From: an uncultured Victivallales bacterium
Lineage (GTDB): Bacteria; Verrucomicrobiota; Lentisphaeria; Oligosphaerales; JAFGRS01
Assembly (NCBI GenBank): GCA_903834675.1
Contig: CAILKC010000355.1
Location: forward strand, 1-14,746
Length of the DNA: 14,746 nt
Reading direction: 5' to 3'
The notes below the pieces were generated by a model. The model was not told the DNA's origin. It ran no database searches and saw nothing but the letters and a program-made list of their open reading frames with translations. Of the stretch, positions 1 through 5,827 are shown one piece after another. Within the stretch, counting starts at the first letter, position 1, and the number at the start of each line of letters is the position of its first letter. The position numbers were made by a program, and so were the translations under genes.

Positions 1-1
1 C

Positions 2-112
2 CGCACGTTCAAGTTGCGCGGCCTGTTGCTCTACCGCCTCATGGAGCAGGCCGTAGCACCTGCTCCATCTCCGTACTGCCAGAGCGTTGGGGACCCCTCC
101 CACCACCCGTAG
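2..112 (+). CDS. Possible C-terminal end of an off-window gene (transposase-like?)
   Basis: An open frame enters from the left edge and ends at TAG 110-112. It gives about 36 residues, beginning RTFKLRGLLLYRLMEQAV and ending PSHHP. The basic, Leu-rich start followed by a Pro-rich tail loosely resembles the last residues of some DDE transposases, but the stretch is too short to assign. A perfect 10-bp inverted repeat (41-50 with 59-68, 8-nt loop) lies inside it. If it is a transposase end, the terminal repeat of that element should lie between here and about position 165. It may equally be chance open frame. Confidence 0.25.
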   Translation, partial: RTFKLRGLLLYRLMEQAVAPAPSPYCQSVGDPSHHP

Positions 113-420
113 TGGCTACTTGCGCCAAGTGGATACCCCCTATCAATGATTGGGGACACTTCCGGTTCAATCCCTGGAATCCGCGCCACCCGGGTTCAAC
201 CCATCCTTAGCGGGGGTCTATTTCTCGAAACCGCCCTGCGGGGTTCCAGGCAGACAACGACATTCGGCGGTAGTTTATGCAGCATTCGGGCCTAGCGAGC
301 TGGGCTGGCCCGGCGCGGACGCCAGGCTCGCTCCCCCCGACTCAGCCGGATGCCGCCGGAATCAGGGACCGTTGCAGCGTCGAGAGGATCAACGACCTTT
401 GCTGGAAAGGGAGATAGCAC
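113..420. other. Gene-free stretch before the VCBS gene
   Basis: No convincing coding sequence is seen in 308 bp. A small motif TTGGGGAC occurs twice (about 88 and 150), the second followed by ACTTCC, and a 7-bp inverted repeat CCTGGAA/TTCCAGG pairs 173-179 with 244-250. No clear promoter was recognised. The last bases hold the SD of the next gene, AAAGGGAGAT, ending about 5 nt before ATG 421. Confidence 0.5.
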
Positions 421-1521
421 ATGCCGCTGAAATGGCGTCGGGTGTGGGTCGCGGACGAAACCTACGAGTCCGCCGGGGTGTTCGATGTCAACGGCGACGG
501 GGTACTGGACATTGTCTCCGGCGCCTTCTGGTACCAGGGTCCAGACTTTCGCCGTAAGCACCTCATCGGTGCGGTCAGGGCGGATGGCGAGTACTTCGAC
601 GATTTCTCCACCATCGCCATGGACGTCAACGGCGACGGTCGGATGGACTTCATCACGGGCGGCTGGTGGGGTAAGACGCTGCGCTGGCGCGAGAACCCAG
701 CGGATCCGACCAAGCTCTGGCCGGAGCACATCATGGGCGAGACGGGAAACGTGGAGACGACGCGGGCCTGGGACATCGACGGCTGCGGTATCCCCGAGAT
801 CATTCCCAACACGCCGGGCCGCCGGGAGGTCTGCCTCTTCAAGCTGAAGACCCAGGGCGGCAAGGGCACCGGCGCCTTCGATAAGATCACGGTCTACGAA
901 TTTCCCGAGGGGCAGACGCAAGGCCATGGGTTGGGTTGCGGCGACATCGCGGGGCACGGCCGCATGGACATCGTGCTGACCCGTGGCTGGCTCGAATGTC
1001 CGGCCAAGCCCTGGAGCGAAGGGTGGACCTGGCACCCCGATCTGAAACTCGATTGGAACGGCGCCAGCGTGCCGATGCTGGTGGTGGATGTCAACGGCGA
1101 TGGCCGCAACGAGTTGATCGTCGGCAATGGCCACGGCTATGGCCTGACCTGGTACGAGCCCCAGCACAGCGCCACCGGGAGCATCACCTGGCAGCCGCAC
1201 CCGATCGATCCGTTCAATGCTCAGTATCACGACTTGATGTGGGTGGACATCGACGGTGACGGCAAGCCCGAGCTGGTGACGGGTAAACGGCACCGCGCTC
1301 ACTGCGGTCGCGAAGCGGGCGAGTGGGACGACGTGGGCATCTACTACTTCAAGTGGACCGGCCAGGGTTTTGCCAAACAGGTCATCGACTACGGGCCCAT
1401 CGGCGAGGCCAAGGGCTGCGGCATCCACTTTGCCCTGGCCGATCTGCGCGGCACGGGTCGGCTGGACCTGGTGGCCCCGGGCAAAGACGGGCTCTATGTG
1501 TTCTTCAATGAGGGGATGTGA
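421..1521 (+). CDS. VCBS/FG-GAP repeat protein, no signal peptide
   Basis: A 366-residue protein built from beta-propeller-type FG-GAP/VCBS repeats. Seven blade motifs with the calcium-loop pattern DxDGDGxxD/E are visible near residues 22 (DVNGDGVLD), 68 (DVNGDGRMD), 118 (DIDGCGIPE), 175 (DIAGHGRMD), 223 (DVNGDGRNE), 276 (DIDGDGKPE) and 341 (DLRGTGRLD). Seven motifs fit a seven-bladed propeller. The start is fixed because an in-frame TAG lies at 415-417, directly before ATG 421, and AAAGGGAGA is a good SD. There is therefore no N-terminal signal sequence, unusual for a fold mostly found in exported proteins, although a leaderless secretion route cannot be excluded. It stands upstream of GH4 on the same strand, 108 nt away, so a link with sugar metabolism is contextual only. 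No catalytic residues can be named. Confidence 0.85.
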   Translation: MPLKWRRVWVADETYESAGVFDVNGDGVLDIVSGAFWYQGPDFRRKHLIGAVRADGEYFDDFSTIAMDVNGDGRMDFITGGWWGKTLRWRENPADPTKLWPEHIMGETGNVETTRAWDIDGCGIPEIIPNTPGRREVCLFKLKTQGGKGTGAFDKITVYEFPEGQTQGHGLGCGDIAGHGRMDIVLTRGWLECPAKPWSEGWTWHPDLKLDWNGASVPMLVVDVNGDGRNELIVGNGHGYGLTWYEPQHSATGSITWQPHPIDPFNAQYHDLMWVDIDGDGKPELVTGKRHRAHCGREAGEWDDVGIYYFKWTGQGFAKQVIDYGPIGEAKGCGIHFALADLRGTGRLDLVAPGKDGLYVFFNEGM

Positions 1522-1536
1522 GCGGGTGGTGGCAAC

Positions 1537-1591
1537 CCGCCTGTCCGACACGTCTGACAGGTCCGACAGGTCCGACAGGTTGCGCAGGCGG
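1537..1591. repeat. Short palindromic tandem repeats GTCCGACAG in the VCBS-GH4 spacer
   Basis: Units of 9 nt follow each other: GTCCGACAC (1543-1551), GTCTGACAG (1552-1560), GTCCGACAG (1561-1569), GTCCGACAG (1570-1578) and a degenerate GTTGCGCAG (1579-1587). Each core is a small palindrome, TGTCnGACA. The array is bracketed by a 7-bp inverted repeat, CCGCCTG (1537-1543) with CAGGCGG (1585-1591). Just before it, directly after the stop codon, GCGGGT (1522-1527) can pair with ACCCGC (1535-1540). Confidence 0.85.
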
Positions 1592-1611
1592 CTCGCCGCG
1601 CCCACGGCCCC

Positions 1612-1622
1612 GGCCAAGGAGA
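1612..1622 (+). promoter_or_regulatory. Ribosome binding site cassette GGCCAAGGAGA before GH4
   Basis: A strong SD (AAGGAGA) sits 7 nt before ATG 1630. The same 11-mer with the same 7-nt spacing precedes the Gfo/Idh/MocA gene at 3112-3122. A small GC stem (GCGGC 1588-1592 with GCCGC 1595-1599) lies just upstream. Confidence 0.85.
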
Positions 1623-1629
1623 CTGTGCC

Positions 1630-3078
1630 ATGCCTAAGATTGCGATGATCGGCGCCGGCAGCCTGGTGTTCTGCAAGACGCTGGTGATGGATATCCTCGC
1701 CACGGAGGCGCTCCGTGACAGCGAGATCTGTCTGATGAACCGCACCAAGCCCAAGCTCGACCAGATGGCGGCCTTTGCACGGCGGGTGGTGAAGGAGAAC
1801 CACCTCCAGACAAAGATCACCGCCACCCTCGACCGGCGCGCCGCCTTGCGCGGCGCCGACTATGTGATCCTGATGATTCAGGTCGGCGGGGTGGACACCT
1901 TTCGCCACGACTACGAGATTCCCCTGAGGTATGGCGTGGACCAGTGCATTGGCGACTCGCTGGGCCCGGGAGGTGTCATGCGTGGCCTGCGCACGATTCC
2001 GGTGCTGGTGGACATCGTGCGCGACCTGGCGGAACTTTGCCCACGGGCGTTGCTGCTGAACTACGTCAACCCCATGGCCGCCTGCTGCCTGGCGTTGGGC
2101 CGCGTGGCCGGGCCGGTACAGTTCATTGGCCTGTGCCACGGCGTGCAGACGACGCTGGACCTGATCAGCCGCTACGTGGACGTGCCGAAAGAGCAGATCG
2201 GCTATCTGTGCGCCGGTATCAACCACATGGCCTGGTTCCTGACCTTGCAGGACAAACGGAATGGGCGCGACCTAAACCCGATCCTGCGCGCCAACTTCGA
2301 GAAGCCCGAGTACTACGCCAACGAGAAGGTGCGTGGCGAGGTCATGCGCCAGTTTGGCTACTTCATGACCGAGTCGACCGGGCACCTATCGGAGTATCTG
2401 CCGTGGTTCCGCTCCAGCGCCCGAGCTTTGCGGGCCTACTGCGACGAGCCGGCCTTCGGCGGCGAGAGCGGGGCGTACTACACCTACTGCGCTATGCTCG
2501 CGGCCAAGTACAAGGGGGTCAACTATCTCGACTCGGAGAGCGCGGTCCTCAGCCAGCGCAGCGTGGAGTACTGCTCGTACATCCTGGAAGCGCACTTGAC
2601 GGACAAGGCCTTCCGCCTCAACGGCAACGTGCGTAACGACGGCTACATCACCAACTTGCCGTCAGGGTGTTGTGTTGAGGTGCCGGTCTACGTCGACGGT
2701 CGTGGCCTGCAGCCGCTGCGCGTCGGCGATTTGCCACCGCAATGCGCGGCCTTGAACCAGAGCAACATCACGGTGCAAAGCCTCGCGGTCGAGGCCGGCC
2801 TGAGCGGCGACCCGGAGCTGGCCGTCGCCGCCATCGCCATGGACCCCCTCACCAGCGCCTGCTGCACCCTGAGGGAAGTGCGCGAGATGACCGCCGAGCT
2901 GATCGAGGCCAATCGCGAGTTCCTGCCACAGTTCAAAGACAAAGCCCTGCGGCCGACGCCGCCGGTACGGATACCGCGCCGGCTGCAGCGTATCGAGGTG
3001 CCCCTGGATCCGGCCCTGGCCATTGCCAACCGCTTCGGCGAGCTGGCGGCGCGCCAACTTCAGGGCAAGAAGGGATAA
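1630..3078 (+). CDS. GH4-family glycosidase (alpha-glucosidase/galactosidase/galacturonidase type)
   Basis: A 482-residue glycoside hydrolase family 4 protein, at the upper end of the family's usual length. The N-terminal Rossmann segment MPKIAMIGAGS binds NAD. GDSLGPGG near residue 108, NYVNPM near 145, GLCHGVQ (Cys169-His170) and INHMAWF (His199) are family hallmarks; in characterised GH4 enzymes the equivalent Cys and His bind the catalytic Mn2+. GH4 enzymes oxidise C3 of the sugar with NAD+, eliminate the aglycone and re-reduce the intermediate. They act on alpha-glucosides, alpha-galactosides, alpha-galacturonides or phospho-sugars; substrate cannot be set from sequence reading alone. 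No signal peptide, so cytoplasmic. The start at 1630 is supported by a well-placed AAGGAGA. It is followed after 51 nt by a Gfo/Idh/MocA gene, likely in one transcript. Confidence 0.93.
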   Translation: MPKIAMIGAGSLVFCKTLVMDILATEALRDSEICLMNRTKPKLDQMAAFARRVVKENHLQTKITATLDRRAALRGADYVILMIQVGGVDTFRHDYEIPLRYGVDQCIGDSLGPGGVMRGLRTIPVLVDIVRDLAELCPRALLLNYVNPMAACCLALGRVAGPVQFIGLCHGVQTTLDLISRYVDVPKEQIGYLCAGINHMAWFLTLQDKRNGRDLNPILRANFEKPEYYANEKVRGEVMRQFGYFMTESTGHLSEYLPWFRSSARALRAYCDEPAFGGESGAYYTYCAMLAAKYKGVNYLDSESAVLSQRSVEYCSYILEAHLTDKAFRLNGNVRNDGYITNLPSGCCVEVPVYVDGRGLQPLRVGDLPPQCAALNQSNITVQSLAVEAGLSGDPELAVAAIAMDPLTSACCTLREVREMTAELIEANREFLPQFKDKALRPTPPVRIPRRLQRIEVPLDPALAIANRFGELAARQLQGKKG

Positions 3079-3085
3079 GAAATGG

Positions 3086-3129
3086 CGCGGCCGCGACTCG
3101 CGGCCGCGACTGGCCAAGGAGATCGAGCG
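3086..3129 (+). promoter_or_regulatory. GC palindrome plus SD leader before the Gfo/Idh/MocA gene
   Basis: Directly after the GH4 stop, the self-palindromic 10-mer CGCGGCCGCG occurs at 3086-3095 and again at 3099-3108, separated by ACT, so the two copies form a perfect 10-bp stem with a 3-nt loop. It is followed by GACTGGCCAAGGAGATCGAGCG and ATG 3130. The arrangement (GC stem, ACTG, CCAAGGAGAT, GAGCG) matches the 56-bp repeat at 8096-8230 minus that repeat's second hairpin. Confidence 0.8.
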
Positions 3130-4191
3130 ATGTCCAGCAACAAGGTCAGAATCGGTTTTGTGGGTGTCGGGGGCATGGGGCAATGCGCCCACCTGAAGAA
3201 CTATGCTACGCTGTCCGAGCAGTGCGAGGTGGTGGCTATCGCGGAACTGCGCAGCGATTTGGCCCGCGGGGTGGCGGCACGCTACGGCATCCCGAAGGTC
3301 TACCGAAACCACGAGGAGCTTCTGGCCAAGGAAAAGGTGGACGGCATCGTGGCCTCACAGCCCTTCACGCGGCATGGCGTGCTGGTACCCGAACTCTTGC
3401 GGGCCGGAGTGCCGGTATTCACCGAGAAGCCGTTGGCCGGAGCGCTGGCGGTCGGGGAGAAGATCGTCGAGGCGGTGGCGAAGAGCGGCACCTTCCTGAT
3501 GGTGGGCTATCACAAGCGCAGCGATCCTGCCACCCAGTACGCCATGGAGCAAATCCGGGCGTTGCGGCAGTCTGGCGAGATCGGCGCCATGACCTACGTG
3601 CGCCTCCTCATGCCCGCCGGGGATTGGGTCGCCAGCGGCTTCAACGACCTGGTGCGGGGCACGGATCCCGTCCCGCCCTTGCAGTGGGACCCGCCCGCCG
3701 CGGACCTGAGTGCGGACGTTTTCAAGGCGTACACCAGCTTCGTCAACTACTACATTCACCAGGTGAACCTGATGCGGCACCTGCTCGAGTGCGATTACAC
3801 GGTGAAGTACGTGGACCCGACCAGCCGAATCTTGGTCGGGCAAGCGGCCAGCGGCATCCCGTGCTCGATCGAGATGTCCCCCTATGTGACCACGATCGAC
3901 TGGCAGGAAGAGGCCCTGGTCGCCTTTGAGCGTGGGTACATCAAGATCACCTTGCCAGCGCCGTTGGCCAGTAACCGACCCGGCGCCGTCGAGGTCTTCA
4001 AAGACCCCGGGAAGGGCGCCACGCCGACGCGGTTGACGCCGCAGTTACCCTGGGTTCACGCGATGCGGCAGCAGGCGCTGAACTTCATTGCCGCCATCAA
4101 GGGCGAACGGCCGCCGACCTGCGATGCCGCCACGGCGCTGAAGGACCTGCAGACCGCCCGCGAGGTCATCCGTCTGCGCCACGGGGTCTGA
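3130..4191 (+). CDS. Gfo/Idh/MocA-family NAD(P)-dependent oxidoreductase
   Basis: A 353-residue protein with an N-terminal Rossmann fold (IGFVGVGGMG, residues 8-17) and the family's EKPLA motif, whose Lys100 is the usual catalytic or substrate-positioning lysine. GYHKRSDPA near residue 128 and the C-terminal alpha/beta half complete a full-length member. Start 3130 is preferred over the in-frame ATG at 3082 because AAGGAGA lies 7 nt before it, whereas 3082 has no SD and its extension is read from the GC palindrome. The family oxidises or reduces sugars and inositols; GH109 glycosidases share the fold but usually carry an export signal, absent here. Position directly after GH4 suggests a joint cytoplasmic sugar pathway. 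Confidence 0.92.
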   Translation: MSSNKVRIGFVGVGGMGQCAHLKNYATLSEQCEVVAIAELRSDLARGVAARYGIPKVYRNHEELLAKEKVDGIVASQPFTRHGVLVPELLRAGVPVFTEKPLAGALAVGEKIVEAVAKSGTFLMVGYHKRSDPATQYAMEQIRALRQSGEIGAMTYVRLLMPAGDWVASGFNDLVRGTDPVPPLQWDPPAADLSADVFKAYTSFVNYYIHQVNLMRHLLECDYTVKYVDPTSRILVGQAASGIPCSIEMSPYVTTIDWQEEALVAFERGYIKITLPAPLASNRPGAVEVFKDPGKGATPTRLTPQLPWVHAMRQQALNFIAAIKGERPPTCDAATALKDLQTAREVIRLRHGV

Positions 4192-4539
4192 GGGGTCTTG
4201 CGGCCGGGTCCTGCGGTCGGCGGGTCTAGGGCCGGAACTTCCGCCGCTTTGCGCGGTTCAGTTTCTCCGTGTGCCAGCCCCGCGCTCGGCATCGTCAGAG
4301 TGCAGCACGGCGAAGACTCGCGATTCGCCGGGGATGCAGGCGCCGGAGAGGTCGTCGCCGTCCCATGCACCACTCGCGCTGGTGATACTCCTCGGCGGCT
4401 TCACCCTCGCCGTCGAAGTCGTGGCCGTGCATCTCGGCGAATGCGCCGGCCGCGTGACCTTCGCCGCGTTTCTGGAGCGGCTGAAGGCAGAACTGGAGCG
4501 TTCCGATCTCGTGCTGCTGCTGGTGGGGCCGGATCTCAT
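4192..4539. other. Gap between the dehydrogenase and zeta genes, no assignable gene
   Basis: This 348-bp stretch separates two convergent genes. On the minus strand, an open frame resembling coding DNA (with AEMHGHDFDGEGEAAEEYHQ) runs at about 4370-4564 and then seems to continue in another frame (WDGDDLSGACIPGE...AERGAGT, about 4258-4370). Both have high GC at third positions, but so does the plus-strand frame, so this may be compositional. It could be a decayed gene with a frameshift; no family is recognised. No clear terminator was seen. Confidence 0.3.
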
Positions 4540-5118
4540 CTACGGCAGCAGAGGCCGGAGCCACTTGGGCAGCGACGGACCCAAGCTCACGTGTCGGCCA
4601 TTCTGGAACACGGCGACCTGGCGGAACGGGGTTCGCAAGTCGTCATTGTCGAAGATCCAGACGTGCGGGAGTTCGCGGATGGCGGCCTGGAGATTGGCCT
4701 GTGTGCGCGGATAGCGGGCAGCCAACTTCTCCGGCGGCACGTCGTGTCCGCCTTGGGAGACGCGCATGGCCACACGTTCCTCGGAGACTTCTGGCCCGGA
4801 GATCCCGATGAAGCAGAGAACGACCGTGTAGCCGACGCTGGCGGCGTCCTTGAGGAAGGTCAGCTTGTCGCCCACGGGATCGGAGAACTCGGTCTCGAAG
4901 ACGAAGCTCGCGCGTTCCGCAACCAGTTCGCGGCGCAGCCGGTCGGCCAGGCGCGCGGCGGCGTAGGGATCGAGGCCGAGCTCGCAGGCCAGCACATCGG
5001 CGTTGAGAAAGCGCAGGGCAGCCGGTTGGAGGTGGGCATGATAGAAGGTGGTCTTGCCGGCGCCGTTCGGTCCTGCCAGCGCCACGATGACCGGTCGCTG
5101 ATCGAGCGGGCTGCTCAT
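4540..5118 (-). CDS. Zeta-toxin-family P-loop kinase (toxin of a TA pair)
   Basis: A 192-residue single-domain P-loop protein. Walker A GPNGAGKTT lies at residues 16-24, followed by FLNADVLA (Asp41) and FVFETEFSD (residues 72-80), which corresponds to the ETT-type substrate motif of zeta toxins and related kinases. A later segment, RVSQGGHDVPPEKLAARYPRT, is characteristic of chromosomal zeta-like proteins. Zeta toxins phosphorylate UDP-N-acetylamino sugars and so block peptidoglycan synthesis; whether this variant does so is unknown, since the short chromosomal forms are little characterised. Its ATG at 5118 overlaps the antitoxin stop (ATGA), indicating translational coupling. It ends convergently toward the sugar genes. 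Confidence 0.85.
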   Translation of the reverse strand: MSSPLDQRPVIVALAGPNGAGKTTFYHAHLQPAALRFLNADVLACELGLDPYAAARLADRLRRELVAERASFVFETEFSDPVGDKLTFLKDAASVGYTVVLCFIGISGPEVSEERVAMRVSQGGHDVPPEKLAARYPRTQANLQAAIRELPHVWIFDNDDLRTPFRQVAVFQNGRHVSLGPSLPKWLRPLLP

Positions 5119-5501
5119 CGCTTCGCCGGCTTTGACCTGACCGCTCTGAACTGACGGTTGACGAAGCGCCCCACGGTCCGTTTGCCGTCGGCCCCAGTGC
5201 GGACCAGCAGTCCGAGGCCACCGGGGGCAGGTTCATAGCGCGGAAAGGGTTGCGCCAGGAGGAAGTCGGCCACCCGGCGCCGACCGTCAGGAGAGTCCAC
5301 GGCGTCGAGACAGGCGGAAAGCGGCCGGGCGCCAGCGCTCCGGCACAGGGCCAGCGCCTGTCCGCCCTGCAGCAGGGATTCAACGGCGCGTCCCAGCTTG
5401 GCCCAAAACTCGACCTGACCCGCGATGGAACGTTCCATGGACTCGCCAGCCAGGCGAGCATCGAGCACCAAGGCATCGGATAGTTTGACGGGCTGACTCA
5501 T
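5115..5501 (-). CDS. ParD-like antitoxin of the zeta TA pair
   Basis: A 128-residue protein beginning MSQPVKLSDALVLDARL, followed by AGESMERSIAGQVEFWAKLG. This is the signature N-terminus of the 'ParD-like' antitoxin family, expected to form a ribbon-helix-helix-type DNA-binding dimer. The C-terminal half (from about residue 70) probably carries the toxin-neutralising region. The frame stays open upstream to 5702, but that extension is Arg-rich low-complexity sequence read through the promoter, so ATG 5501 is chosen. No SD precedes it; the promoter position suggests a leaderless mRNA. It overlaps the toxin start by ATGA. Likely autoregulated through the palindrome at 5510-5526. Confidence 0.85.
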   Translation of the reverse strand: MSQPVKLSDALVLDARLAGESMERSIAGQVEFWAKLGRAVESLLQGGQALALCRSAGARPLSACLDAVDSPDGRRRVADFLLAQPFPRYEPAPGGLGLLVRTGADGKRTVGRFVNRQFRAVRSKPAKR

Positions 5502-5536
5502 GGGAATAGGGTAGCATTGTGCTACCGCGATGTCGA
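5502..5536 (-). promoter_or_regulatory. TA operon promoter with operator between -35 and -10; probably leaderless
   Basis: Read on the minus strand: -35-like TCGACA (5536-5531), exactly 17 nt, then -10-like TACCCT (5513-5508), then 6 nt to the antitoxin ATG at 5501. Transcription would start at or next to the A of the ATG, which explains the missing SD. A perfect 7-bp inverted repeat, GGTAGCA-TTG-TGCTACC (5510-5526), lies in the spacer and covers four bases of the -10, an ideal place for repression by the antitoxin. Confidence 0.6.
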
Positions 5537-5827
5537 GTCGGCGTCGGCGCCGAAGCCTTGCGGACCTGCGCCGTCGCGACCTCAGAACTCCCCCCCGCCA
5601 GCAGGAAGGGCGACGCCCACGAGGAAACCGCTGCCCAAAGAGGGCCGCCTTGACCGTGTATCCGGAGAACTCCGGCTTACCCGTCAGCGGCGCCGTCTGC
5701 AAGGCCGGTTCCCCTGCCGCGGTGGCAATGTGGATTTTCGGCGACAGATTCCGTGCGTGTCGGCGTGGTTGTGCCGGCGTGGTTGTGCCGACGTTTGTCG
5801 AGGCACGGCAAGGACGGGTCAGCCCAG
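5537..5827. promoter_or_regulatory. Divergent regulatory region between TA module and ABC importer
   Basis: About 290 bp without a credible gene. It contains a perfect 14-bp palindrome, CCGGAG-AA-CTCCGG (5662-5675), a candidate operator for the importer genes. A TTGACC hexamer at 5650-5655 could be a -35, but no good -10 follows at normal spacing. A 14-bp sequence, CGGCGTGGTTGTGC, is duplicated exactly in tandem at 5761-5774 and 5775-5788. AGGACGG at 5811-5817 is the probable SD of the next gene. Confidence 0.4.

Noticed and set aside
227..238. 12-mer GAAACCGCCCTG shared with the right-end palindrome
   Set aside because: Matches of this length are expected by chance between high-GC stretches of this size, and flanks do not match.
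1543..1587. CRISPR-like or coding Leu-Ser-Asp repeat
   Set aside because: Units of 9 nt without spacers; the minus-strand frame that reads the repeat is antisense to real genes.
292..2226. Very long minus-strand open frame (644 codons) across the VCBS and GH4 genes
   Set aside because: It lies antisense to two clearly recognisable proteins and its translation is His/Val/Gln-rich with no family features, as expected for an antisense frame in high-GC DNA.
2742..3929. Plus-strand open frame of 395 codons overlapping the GH4 and dehydrogenase genes
   Set aside because: Out of frame with two strong genes; Arg/Gly/Pro-rich composition typical of a shifted frame.
4198..5154. Plus-strand open frame opposite the toxin gene
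   Set aside because: Antisense to the P-loop protein with Walker A motif; no independent features.
5502..5702. Longer N-terminus for the antitoxin
   Set aside because: It would read through the promoter and operator as Arg-rich low-complexity sequence; the family normally starts at MSQPVKLSD-like residues.
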